Shown here one piece after another: positions 1 to 6,916 of a stretch of 21,418 nucleotides of DNA. Where the stretch lies: IMG/VR virus record IMGVR_UViG_3300033149_005798, positions 1-21,418 of that record; one strand, given 5' to 3'. The notes beneath the pieces were generated by a model. That model did not search any database. It had not been told where the DNA came from and saw only the letters and a list, made by a program, of their open reading frames with translations. Position 1 is the stretch's first letter, and each line of letters begins with the position of its first letter. This stretch comes from a virus. The translations under genes were made by a program, and so were the position numbers.

Positions 1-539
1 GTTAAATATTGATAACCATTAACCACTGGATCAGTTAATGAAGTAAATTCTAAATCACCTAATGATATATATACAGGCCACCCACGTTCATCTAAATTAA
101 CAGTTTTTCCATCTGATAAAATATGGTTACACGATACCTCAGAATCACAAATTGACTCTTTGTCGACAACCAATAACTCCAATTCTTTATTATCGCCTAT
201 CAAGCGTCTAATTTTACGAATAATAATTTCTTCATCAGCATCAAATTCATACTCAGCAGGATAAGTTATATTGTGAAATAATGATGGAGCTGAACCATGG
301 GTGGGAGCTGATAACGAACTTTCAGCGCCTGTTGAAGTGTTATAATAAGATGATTTATACCATATGCTATCAGTACCTTCCAAATGCAAATATTCATAAG
401 TAGAAACATGGGGCTGTAACGAAATTGTATCTAAAAGAGTGTATACTCCTTCCTTAGCATCTGATGTATAAATACGTATAGTATTATAAATTTGAATAAC
501 TGTATCAATATCAGATACTTGAATTGTTAACTTTATCAT
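1..539 (-). CDS. Fibronectin-like head-completion/neck protein (partial)
   Basis: The reading frame is open from an ATG at 539 to the window edge, about 179 codons, so the C-terminus is missing. The start is preceded by an AGGAAA ribosome binding site. Residues from about 1 to 85 resemble a fibronectin type III or Ig-like beta sandwich: alternating hydrophobic strands, a tryptophan-tyrosine pair in WYKSSYYN, and a late SSLSAP strand. The rest is a separate, unrecognised domain. The position, two genes after the major capsid protein once the inserted genes are discounted, suits a head-completion, adaptor or neck component. The fold call is by eye; the role is inferred from gene order, and a tail or fibre component is possible. 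Confidence 0.5.
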   Translation of the reverse strand, partial: MIKLTIQVSDIDTVIQIYNTIRIYTSDAKEGVYTLLDTISLQPHVSTYEYLHLEGTDSIWYKSSYYNTSTGAESSLSAPTHGSAPSLFHNITYPAEYEFDADEEIIIRKIRRLIGDNKELELLVVDKESICDSEVSCNHILSDGKTVNLDERGWPVYISLGDLEFTSLTDPVVNGYQYL

Positions 540-559
540 AATATTAATTTTCCTATTTA

Positions 560-1030
560 TTATCTTCTAGTCAATTCAAGTTCTTGTATACGCTTACGCA
601 ACATTCTACATAAAGTTTCTTTATGAGCTAATTGATTAGCTTCCCTATATGCATATTTTAATAATTTAATATCAGTTATCTTATTTAATTCTTGACGAGC
701 TTTTCTAACTGGCATATAAACAATGTCTTTCACGTCCAATTCTTTCTTAACAAATGGTGATGTTAAATCAGGGCTATCTATATCAATTTGACTACCATCT
801 TCAATTTTAGAATCATTTTTAACTTCATCTTCAAAAACAATTTCCCAAACATCAGCATCTCTCAGTTTAACATTTCGTAGCCAATCCACAAACTCTTTAT
901 TTTCAGAAAGATCATGTTTTTTACCGTACTGTTCGTATAACTCATCCAATGAAACCTTTGCACCTGGACCGATAGATCTTTTAAGTGCGTGTCTCCAAAC
1001 ATTGCTTTTATTCTTAATATAACCTTTCAT
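560..1030 (-). CDS. Conserved head-module protein of unknown function
   Basis: This is a 156-residue, highly charged protein. It starts at an ATG with a strong AGGAGGA site ten bases upstream and ends about 20 bases before the next start. It has no signal peptide or membrane segment. The N-terminal 50 residues are basic and contain tryptophans (VWRHALKRS, VDWLRNVK). The middle is acidic and the C-terminal third is predicted helical with many Lys/Arg (KARQELNK, CRMLRKRIQELE). I do not recognise a family. Its place between the capsid gene region and a probable head-completion gene suggests a small structural or assembly protein. The leader upstream carries a tnpB-derived insertion remnant. Confidence 0.6.
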   Translation of the reverse strand: MKGYIKNKSNVWRHALKRSIGPGAKVSLDELYEQYGKKHDLSENKEFVDWLRNVKLRDADVWEIVFEDEVKNDSKIEDGSQIDIDSPDLTSPFVKKELDVKDIVYMPVRKARQELNKITDIKLLKYAYREANQLAHKETLCRMLRKRIQELELTRR

Positions 1031-1079
1031 CTTCCGTCTCCTCCTTTATTGAATTAGTGCCGCTTCCAACAAAAACAGA

Positions 1080-1174
1080 GTGAATGCTCCCCGCAGCAAG
1101 TTGCAGGGCTTCTAGGCCAAAACTAAGCCCTGCATCCCCAGGGCCAAAATATTTTTCGCAGCGTTGACATCTCT
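1080..1174 (-). mobile_element. tnpB/omega-RNA right-end remnant, copy 1
   Basis: On the minus strand, 1174-1112 encodes a TnpB C-terminus (RDVNAAKNILALG, then MQGLVLA and a TAG stop), matching the zinc-ribbon tail typical of IS605/IS607-family TnpB. Just before and after the stop lie two hairpins also present in the copies near 8044 and 15027. One is GCCCTG...CAGGGC. The other is CCCTGCA...TGCGGGG, followed by GGAGCATTCAC, where similarity to the other copies ends. No left end or N-terminal tnpB part is visible; the upstream boundary runs into the DUF1360-like gene. In active elements this right end forms the guide-RNA scaffold. It is an immobile remnant unless something uses it in trans. 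Confidence 0.8.
1112..1174 (-). pseudogene. tnpB: TnpB C-terminal fragment
   Basis: Twenty codons plus TAG read RDVNAAKNIL ALGMQGLVLA. The RDVNAAKNIL block is the diagnostic C-terminal motif of TnpB, containing part of the RuvC-III active-site region with its Asp. In-frame sequence continues a few codons upstream (I-I-V-Y) but overlaps the end of the DUF1360-like gene in another frame. The rest of the roughly 400-residue nuclease is absent, so this cannot make an active protein. Confidence 0.8.
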
Positions 1175-1493
1175 ATAAACTATGATTAGAGTCCAACCTA
1201 TCGATAATAAAATGTAAAATATTAGATAATCTATGCAATACAATTGCCATAAAAAACAACGCCAGTATAGAAGGTAATAAACTTTTATTATATAATTTAT
1301 ACATAGCCATTATAAACATGGCAACCCATACTGACGTACAATAAGGACAATCTAAAATTTTATGTATAAGTTTAAATACCAATCGATTAGATGTAAAGCA
1401 ATACTTACGTACAGGCTCAAAAATAGCAGACTTAGATAATATATTAGTTAACGCTTCAATTAAAATCACACTAACAATTATTTTTAAAATCAT
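1173..1493 (-). CDS. Small DUF1360-like membrane protein
   Basis: This 106-residue protein has three probable membrane helices: residues 2-19, about 50-66 and about 73-92. Between the first two is the motif CPYCTSVWVA, which matches the cysteine-containing signature of the DUF1360 family of small membrane proteins found in Bacilli and their phages. The function of that family is not known. The start ATG at 1493 has a GAGGAT site and sits 2 bases from the stop of the preceding endonuclease gene, so the two are probably co-transcribed. Its last codons overlap the tnpB remnant at 1112-1174, which suggests the gene's 3' end was reshaped when the sequences were joined. Confidence 0.65.
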   Translation of the reverse strand: MILKIIVSVILIEALTNILSKSAIFEPVRKYCFTSNRLVFKLIHKILDCPYCTSVWVAMFIMAMYKLYNKSLLPSILALFFMAIVLHRLSNILHFIIDRLDSNHSL

Positions 1494-1495
1494 AA

Positions 1496-2986
1496 CTAAT
1501 CCTCTATACTATATACATATGTTCTATGACCACAATCCCATATCCTATCATATCCTTGTCTAAGTCTCAATTTAAATTCTGTCAAACCTGGTTTCCTTTC
1601 CTCAGCCGTTTTACGTAAAGATATATTTCGAAATCTTTTCCCATTCTTTATATAATGAGGAGTATATTTTGTGTAATCAATCAAATTAAAACCCACTACT
1701 TCATAAATATGATTAAAAATATTAGAATATCGCATATCACAATAAGATTTTATAGTACTTAAATTATTAAGTTTGCAGTATTCTTTTATGACTTTAAATA
1801 GTTTAGAAAATCCGCTCGCTACAGTAACATAATTTTTAGTACAAAACCTCTTTAACTCTATAACACCATCTGACGAAGTATGTTTTCTGATAACTTTACC
1901 TATACTTACTGCTTGTAATAATTGATTACTGTAAAATAACCCCCATGATTTAATCGCTTGTGTAGAACCCTGTATATGATACAACTTATAAAATTCATTA
2001 GCTTCTTCATTCGTTATCTCTTTAATATTACATTGACTAGCATAGTATTTTTTATCAATTAAATTCAAAGCTGTTAATATCCTAGACATAACTATATCAA
2101 ATTTATTATTAATTTCATCTTCAAAAACAGTTATCAAACGTATACCTTTTTTATAACACTCCATTAATTTATCATAGTGGTACGATTTAGGCGTATTTCC
2201 AGAAATTTCACTATGCCAATACAAACCACATATCTCCACAGCGATTCTATACTCTGGAAAATATAAATCCAACTCTTTAGGCGCTATCTGTCTACGGTCA
2301 CAATGAACTAATTCAAGATTTGGATAATGCTCTTTAAAATAATCTAACACTTTTTGTTCTGGTTTAGACGTATAATTATTCGACACATAACAACGAAAAC
2401 ATCTAGCTGATGCGTCCTTAAATCTATGAAATGTTGTTTCCCATTCATGCCCTTCTGGACATAACAGCTTTATAGGAGTATCATTATTAACGTATTCATT
2501 AGATAATAACTTATAGCCAAACTGTTCTACATACTCACGTACAAAATCTATAGTATGTTTGTGAAACCCTTTAGGAATATATTCTTTATCTATGTTGTGT
2601 ATCTCACGGTATTTAATTGCCTTACGTAACCTACAAAGCTCTTTATTATTTTCATAATATTTTCTATACTTAATTCGTGAATATTCTTTACCAAGCCTTT
2701 TATAAATTTTCTGGTTCTTCCTACAGATGCGTTCTTTCTCACACTCTTCTGATCCACAATAACGTTTTTTACTATAATAAGTAGTAAATTCTTTACCGCA
2801 TGCTTCACATTTTCTATGGTACTCTTTATACCCATACTTTTTTCTATTTCTACGCCTATCCCTAATTCTAGCTAATTGTTTAGTTCCTTCTTCTTTACAT
2901 TTATCAGAACAATATCTCTGATTTGGATTAATAGGTTTAAATAAGCTACCACATATTTTACAATGCTTTTTACGATAATTCACCAT
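1496..2986 (-). CDS. Vsr/EDxHD-type homing endonuclease with zinc fingers
   Basis: This 496-residue protein has two N-terminal treble-clef zinc fingers (C9-C12-C26-C30 and C60-C63-C77-C82). A third metal site follows (C176, H180, C196, C199, in LLCPEGHEW). The nuclease core from about 205 to 300 contains PKELDLYFP (E238, D240), then AVEICGLYWHSE (E251, H258) and the LITVFEDE strand. This is the arrangement of Vsr-like EDxHD homing endonucleases such as I-Bth0305I and relatives in T4- and SPO1-like phages. The C-terminal 180 residues are an additional unrecognised domain. It is free-standing, not inside an intron that I can see, and follows another homing endonuclease. The likely role is to cut genomes lacking the insertion and so spread itself. 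Confidence 0.8.
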   Translation of the reverse strand: MVNYRKKHCKICGSLFKPINPNQRYCSDKCKEEGTKQLARIRDRRRNRKKYGYKEYHRKCEACGKEFTTYYSKKRYCGSEECEKERICRKNQKIYKRLGKEYSRIKYRKYYENNKELCRLRKAIKYREIHNIDKEYIPKGFHKHTIDFVREYVEQFGYKLLSNEYVNNDTPIKLLCPEGHEWETTFHRFKDASARCFRCYVSNNYTSKPEQKVLDYFKEHYPNLELVHCDRRQIAPKELDLYFPEYRIAVEICGLYWHSEISGNTPKSYHYDKLMECYKKGIRLITVFEDEINNKFDIVMSRILTALNLIDKKYYASQCNIKEITNEEANEFYKLYHIQGSTQAIKSWGLFYSNQLLQAVSIGKVIRKHTSSDGVIELKRFCTKNYVTVASGFSKLFKVIKEYCKLNNLSTIKSYCDMRYSNIFNHIYEVVGFNLIDYTKYTPHYIKNGKRFRNISLRKTAEERKPGLTEFKLRLRQGYDRIWDCGHRTYVYSIED

Positions 2987-3008
2987 AATACAAATCCCTT
3001 AAAACACA

Positions 3009-3830
3009 TTAACTGTTACATTTAAATTTTGCCAAATTTACAAATGAACACTCATCTTTATGTGCATAAACCTTATGGCATTCTTTACAGCATGCTATAC
3101 CATTATCTGGATCTAAAGCTAAATATGGATTAATTTTCTTTGGTATTATATGGTGAGCCACTTCAGCCCTCTTACCACAATATATACATTTATAATCGTT
3201 TTTTCGTAATACTTCATTTGACCATATACGTAAATCACTTATAGTAAAATACTCATTATTCTTAATTAAACTATCAATACGTTTATTAAAAACAGTGCAT
3301 TTTCCCTTACATTCATCAGAACAGTAAAATCTAGACTCCCTAGTAATATTACCCTTAATAAACTGCGCTCTAGCTTCAACCCTTGTTCTTTTAGGTACAA
3401 ACCATTTTTTACACACTGTACATCTAACCTCTAAAATTCCATTCTTATTTCTAACCTCTTCAACCGGGATTAATTGTTCAGAATATGTATTAAATAGTGG
3501 TAAATTTTTCTCAACCACTCCACCTTTAGACATTCTTTGTTTAATTAATAATCGCTCTTTTAAACTTCTCTTATGTCCCTTTAATGACGCTGAAATTTTA
3601 TTTCGTACTTCAACACTCTTTGAAGCACATTCTTTAGAACAATATTTTGTAGGATAAGTTATACGCATAAAAAAAGCTTCGCCACATTCTTTACAAGCAG
3701 GTATAAATTTGTAATATAAATTCTTACGCCTAAAAACATCTCTGCTAGGAATATATGTATACTCGTCTAAAACCTCAAACCCATCAATATCATATTTTAT
3801 CTTCATTTTGAAGCAACCAAAGAATCCCAC
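3009..3830 (-). CDS. HNH homing endonuclease with zinc fingers and NUMOD3 motif
   Basis: The protein has 273 residues. In order it has a zinc finger (C46, C49, C64, C68), a NUMOD3-like DNA-binding helix (VRNKISASLKGHKR, 76-88), a second zinc finger (C137, C140, C170, C174) and a C-terminal HNH domain. The HNH residues are the CIYC pair (215/218), H226-H227, N243, and C248/C251 with H252. All expected HNH catalytic positions are present, so it may be active. Neither the ATG at 3830 nor the in-frame ATG nine codons in (MKIKYD, 3806) has a clear ribosome binding site, so the start is uncertain and expression may be weak. It lies directly after the capsid gene, a common intron-less homing site in phages. 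Confidence 0.85.
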   Translation of the reverse strand: MGFFGCFKMKIKYDIDGFEVLDEYTYIPSRDVFRRKNLYYKFIPACKECGEAFFMRITYPTKYCSKECASKSVEVRNKISASLKGHKRSLKERLLIKQRMSKGGVVEKNLPLFNTYSEQLIPVEEVRNKNGILEVRCTVCKKWFVPKRTRVEARAQFIKGNITRESRFYCSDECKGKCTVFNKRIDSLIKNNEYFTISDLRIWSNEVLRKNDYKCIYCGKRAEVAHHIIPKKINPYLALDPDNGIACCKECHKVYAHKDECSFVNLAKFKCNS

Positions 3831-3865
3831 ATTTTAAAGTTTTTAAACCATAAAATACACGTTTT

Positions 3866-3902
3866 TAAGTTATGCCCACGTTAAAAATGTGGGCATAACT
3901 TA
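3866..3902. repeat. Perfect 14-bp palindromic hairpin after the capsid gene
   Basis: TAAGTTATGCCCAC at 3866-3879 and its exact complement at 3889-3902 enclose a 9-base loop. It begins 9 bases downstream of the capsid stop. The stem is long enough to act as a transcription barrier or as an mRNA 3'-end stabiliser, but no T-run follows on either strand, so it is not a standard intrinsic terminator. It separates capsid from the HNH gene and could also mark the junction of the inserted DNA. Confidence 0.7.
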
Positions 3903-3911
3903 TTGAAATTA

Positions 3912-4982
3912 CTACAATGATCTATCAATTACTCCAAGACCTAACATCCTTGGGTCTAAAATTGCAAAACCACACTCTTGCCATCCAAAAAACCCTTGCT
4001 TTTGTACACGAAGTAAAGTCGGATCATCGTAAGCTTCATACTCTTTCCTAATAGGCATCACCAATGAATCATTCACACTCAGATCAAAACCAATAATCTG
4101 AGTTTCACCTAAAGTACTAACAGTACCATCGGCAGCTGTAATATTAGGATTATCAAGTTTATAAGCATTAAAATTATTAGATCCATCAGCTATAAATTTA
4201 CCATAAGCTGAACCATTTCCATTAATATTATACAAACCAGTTGCTCCTAAATGTTGCACCTCGTGCAATGTCACATTCCAAATAGATCCCATACCAGCAG
4301 CCTGAAAAATTTCCCTTCTAGTAACGGGGTCAATATCAGTGTCGGTCCATTCACGGATATCAGCCGCATCTTCAGGTGAAACATAAAGATCGGTCAATGT
4401 TCTACCTATCCGTTTAAATCCAACAATCATTTTATTGATCAATTCTTTAGACAAATACCCAGCACCAGTAGATGCAGGATTAATTTCATAAATAGGAGCA
4501 GGCCTAGAACCTAATAAACCTTTACCATGGAAATTAGAAGTAGCAGCCGGTATAATAACCCGCCAACCACACTCTTCTTCATAATCAGCAATAGCCTTAG
4601 CAGCTTTTTCGGCAGCCCTGGCTGGTATATCGATCCTAGAATCTCTAGCATAACTAAGTTTCCAATCGCCAGAAGCATCAATACTAAAAGTAGGCACGTA
4701 GACTTCTTCCCCTATACCTTCAATAAAATTCTGAGCAACATAACCAAGTCCTGGCAATACCCACACCGGAATTTCAAAATCCTCCGCTACTGGATAAGAC
4801 GCTTGTGCCCCAGGACCAAGCCTCTCAACAGTAAACAACTGTCGCATAATAGACTGACGCTCAATAGCTTGAAGGATAGGAGTAGTTAAAGCTGCCGCAA
4901 AAGCCTTATAAGCCATTAAACCCTCAGGGGTATTAATAGCAGCTGTAGCTTTAAACAATTCTCTCATTTCTCTCTCATCCAT
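3912..4982 (-). CDS. Major capsid protein
   Basis: With the start at ATG 4982 the protein has 356 residues (MDEREMRELF...). This start has GAGGAGG nine bases upstream. An in-frame GTG at 5021 would add 13 residues but has no ribosome binding site. The protein is balanced in composition with long helical N-terminal stretches, then a mixed alpha/beta body ending in GFFGWQECGFAILDPRMLG, as expected of an HK97-fold capsid subunit. It follows prohead protease, scaffold and a small structural gene, the classical order. The role rests mainly on size, fold-like pattern and position. It was probably the most strongly expressed gene here, given its leader hairpin and strong site. The N-terminus could be trimmed by the protease encoded at 6917-8014. 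Confidence 0.85.
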   Translation of the reverse strand: MDEREMRELFKATAAINTPEGLMAYKAFAAALTTPILQAIERQSIMRQLFTVERLGPGAQASYPVAEDFEIPVWVLPGLGYVAQNFIEGIGEEVYVPTFSIDASGDWKLSYARDSRIDIPARAAEKAAKAIADYEEECGWRVIIPAATSNFHGKGLLGSRPAPIYEINPASTGAGYLSKELINKMIVGFKRIGRTLTDLYVSPEDAADIREWTDTDIDPVTRREIFQAAGMGSIWNVTLHEVQHLGATGLYNINGNGSAYGKFIADGSNNFNAYKLDNPNITAADGTVSTLGETQIIGFDLSVNDSLVMPIRKEYEAYDDPTLLRVQKQGFFGWQECGFAILDPRMLGLGVIDRSL

Positions 4983-4990
4983 ATTTAACA

Positions 4991-4997
4991 TCCTCCT
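4991..4997 (-). promoter_or_regulatory. Ribosome binding site fixing the capsid start
   Basis: GAGGAGG on the minus strand lies nine bases before ATG 4982. It is inside the frame that would be used if translation began at the GTG at 5021, so it argues for the shorter 356-residue capsid protein. Confidence 0.75.
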
Positions 4998-5006
4998 CAA
5001 TAGTTT

Positions 5007-5035
5007 AGGATGCGCAATCACAGCGCATTAATCCT
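5007..5035 (-). promoter_or_regulatory. Hairpin in the capsid gene leader
   Basis: On the minus strand ATGCGC at 5028-5023 pairs with GCGCAT at 5015-5010. The stem is extended by AGG/CCT after a four-base bulge, and the loop is seven bases. It ends about ten bases before the capsid ribosome binding site and begins just after the stop of the preceding gene. There is no T-run, so it may be an RNA-processing or stability element rather than a terminator. No protein binding is implied by the sequence. Confidence 0.45.
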
Positions 5036-5045
5036 ACAAATTATA

Positions 5046-5621
5046 TTACTTCAAAAGTTTAACTCTAATAGGATATAAAGTAGTGTTATTCTCATTAGCA
5101 GTTACTTGAGCAGAAGAAGCGCCTTTAAGCACAATAGCAACAGATTTATTAGACGTTCTACTATTCATATCACCGCTTTGCCCAGTAAGCTCTGACATAC
5201 TGTTTTTTCGCACCCCTAAAATAGTGCCAGCATTCAAAGCATTACCGCCATTATTATAATGAATTGTATCCCAAATACCTAAATGCGCAACGCCAACAGG
5301 AGCTGGCTTAGTACCAACAATCCTACCATTGTTATTATATTTAGGTTGGGCAATAACATCAGATGATCCAAGATCGCCTGGAAGAACAAATCCTACAGGA
5401 TGTATTGAATGGTATCCAGCTTTAACTTTCTGCATCAAAAATCCAAAACATTCCTTATCTTCATCAGCTGCAAAAATTTTAACAGTTGAATCAACCTGTC
5501 CATCATCTAAATAACACGCAGCACCAGCATACGCTAACACATCACCCGTACCGCCTGAAATAGTAGTTTCTGCAAACTGACAAAATTGATTTTCTACAAC
5601 AGGATGTCTAGGAATAAACAT
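5046..5621 (-). CDS. Probable minor structural or capsid-decorating protein
   Basis: This 191-residue protein is rich in Gly, Ala, Asn, Val and Thr, with little predicted helix, which points to a beta-rich structural protein. It has two cysteines near residues 14 and 36 and a Lys-rich tail (PIRVKLLK). The start has a very strong AAGGAGGA site, consistent with high expression. It lies between the scaffold and major capsid genes, where many phages encode a capsid cement, decoration or stabilising protein. I do not recognise the family by sequence; the role is positional inference. A non-capsid structural protein is an alternative. Confidence 0.55.
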   Translation of the reverse strand: MFIPRHPVVENQFCQFAETTISGGTGDVLAYAGAACYLDDGQVDSTVKIFAADEDKECFGFLMQKVKAGYHSIHPVGFVLPGDLGSSDVIAQPKYNNNGRIVGTKPAPVGVAHLGIWDTIHYNNGGNALNAGTILGVRKNSMSELTGQSGDMNSRTSNKSVAIVLKGASSAQVTANENNTTLYPIRVKLLK

Positions 5622-5653
5622 AATTACGGTTCCTCCTTAATAATATTTTACTA

Positions 5654-6403
5654 TTACTTCTTTTCAAAACGCTGGGCTAACGCCTCGCCTAATTTCTTAT
5701 ATTTACTTAACATATCCTCGTTAGGCACAGCATTTAAATTTAATAATGATGCTACAGCATGCATTGTGTCATAAGATGCTACATCCACATCATCATCAGA
5801 TGCTGTATCAGGTGTGGCTACGTCTGGCGCATCAGTTTGTGTATCACTATTTACAGCCTTATTGTCATCTGATACAGTGTTAGTTTTATCTGTAGTAGCA
5901 TTTTGCTCTAACTGTGCCAACAACTGATCACGTAATTCAATTCTTTCTTGTTTATAAGCAGCAAACTCTTCATCACTCATTTCCCTTAACTTAGCCAATT
6001 GAGCTTCTTTAGCATCATCAGTAGAAGCAGCTACAGTTTCAGCTTCAAGTTCGGCAAAACGAGCTCTAGCTAACTGATCCTTCTTCATACTTTCCAACTC
6101 TTTTTCAGCCTCTTCAGCCCTTTTAACCAATCCTTCTTTTTCGGATTCAAAAGTTGCTTTTTCTTCATTCAATTCTTTAACTTTCTCAGTTAATTCTGTT
6201 ACGGTCTTCTCTAATTCTTCCACAGAGGCCATCAATTGAGTAACTTCCTCGTCTTTCGCCTCCAAAGATGCCGTCAACTCAGTAATTTTTTCAGCTGATT
6301 GAGTTAATGCTTCTTCAGTTTCCTTACGCATAGCAGCTTCTTCTTGCTGTTTAAAAATAGCGTCTACAATTTCTTTAACCTCTTGAACTAATTTATCAGG
6401 CAT
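5654..6403 (-). CDS. Capsid scaffolding protein
   Basis: This 249-residue, Glu/Lys/Ala-rich, acidic protein has an almost unbroken heptad pattern from about residue 5 to 165, for example ITELTASLEAKDEEVTQL and VKELNEEKATFESEKEGL. An Asp/Thr/Ser-rich linker follows, then a short C-terminal helical region with basic residues (YKKLGEALAQRFEKK). A coiled-coil rod with a small basic C-terminal domain, encoded between the prohead protease and the capsid gene, is the standard layout of a head scaffold. The basic tail would bind the inner surface of the capsid subunit, and the protein is probably digested by the protease at 6917-8014 during maturation. The start has an AAGGAGG site. Confidence 0.85.
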   Translation of the reverse strand: MPDKLVQEVKEIVDAIFKQQEEAAMRKETEEALTQSAEKITELTASLEAKDEEVTQLMASVEELEKTVTELTEKVKELNEEKATFESEKEGLVKRAEEAEKELESMKKDQLARARFAELEAETVAASTDDAKEAQLAKLREMSDEEFAAYKQERIELRDQLLAQLEQNATTDKTNTVSDDNKAVNSDTQTDAPDVATPDTASDDDVDVASYDTMHAVASLLNLNAVPNEDMLSKYKKLGEALAQRFEKK

Positions 6404-6429
6404 GAAACTAAACCTCCTTAATTGATCTT

Positions 6430-6459
6430 AATATAGCCAACCTCGTTTAATAAAAACAA
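6430..6459 (-). promoter_or_regulatory. Possible weak sigma-A promoter before scaffold gene
   Basis: The 90-base gap upstream of the scaffold gene is the largest in the head module not filled by an insertion. On the minus strand it contains TTGTTT (6459-6454), an 18-base spacer and TATATT (6435-6430), about 26 bases before the scaffold start. The -10 box is good and the -35 box poor. In AT-rich DNA such matches arise by chance, so this is only a candidate for boosting scaffold and capsid expression. Confidence 0.2.
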
Positions 6460-6493
6460 ATAAAAACTACAAACCTTTTCCTAGTCCAATTCA

Positions 6494-6898
6494 TTACTTT
6501 CTATTCCAAATTTGATTAGAATCCTCAGCAGTATACTCTACACCACTGCCCATAAACACTAAAACATCAAATTCAGCATCATCACTTGCAGCGGCAGTAG
6601 ACACTATCTTAACCACATTATTTACATCGTTCTTATCGATATAAAAGGTCAAATTAGCAGCAGTAGCTGATAATGGTGTAGCCAACACATGTCCATCAGC
6701 TACTTTATGCTCATTAAATTCTACTCCGCTGGACACTACAACTTCAGTAGTGCCGGATGCCAACGTTACTGTAGCACCCCACAAAAATGGTACCCGCCTA
6801 CCATTGCCAAGATTTTTATACAACACAGCTTCCCCATCACCGGCATTAACTCGTACCACTTTTGGGATACTTCTTGATTTTAAAATTGCTTGTGGCAT
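6494..6898 (-). CDS. Small beta-rich structural protein of the head module
   Basis: This 134-residue protein has a basic N-terminus (MPQAILKSRSIPK) followed by repeated Val/Thr/Ala strands and no helical stretches, resembling Ig-like or head-decoration folds. Examples are the segments GATVTLASGTTEVVVSSGV and NLTFYIDKNDVNNVVKIV. It has no cysteine, signal peptide or membrane segment. It sits between prohead protease and scaffold, with a GGAGGA site seven bases from its ATG. A decoration, head-fibre or other virion protein is likely from composition and place. The family is not recognised. Confidence 0.5.
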   Translation of the reverse strand: MPQAILKSRSIPKVVRVNAGDGEAVLYKNLGNGRRVPFLWGATVTLASGTTEVVVSSGVEFNEHKVADGHVLATPLSATAANLTFYIDKNDVNNVVKIVSTAAASDDAEFDVLVFMGSGVEYTAEDSNQIWNRK

Positions 6899-6916
6899 AA
6901 GCGTTCCTCCATTTCA

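Noticed and set aside
2590-2835. 81-residue minus-strand frame within the Vsr-type endonuclease
   Set aside because: It overlaps the endonuclease in another frame; the endonuclease frame has ordered zinc fingers and is clearly coding.
1493-3830. Group I intron containing the endonucleases
   Set aside because: No split gene flanks them: the capsid frame is complete on one side and the head protein is complete on the other, and no conserved intron core was recognised.
3866-3902. Intrinsic terminator after the capsid gene
   Set aside because: The stem is strong, but neither strand has a T-run after it, so I list it only as a palindrome.
4527-4889. 120-residue plus-strand open frame inside the capsid gene
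   Set aside because: It is antisense to a strongly supported capsid gene, in a region with no plus-strand genes, and reads as Ser/Ile/Arg-rich shadow sequence.
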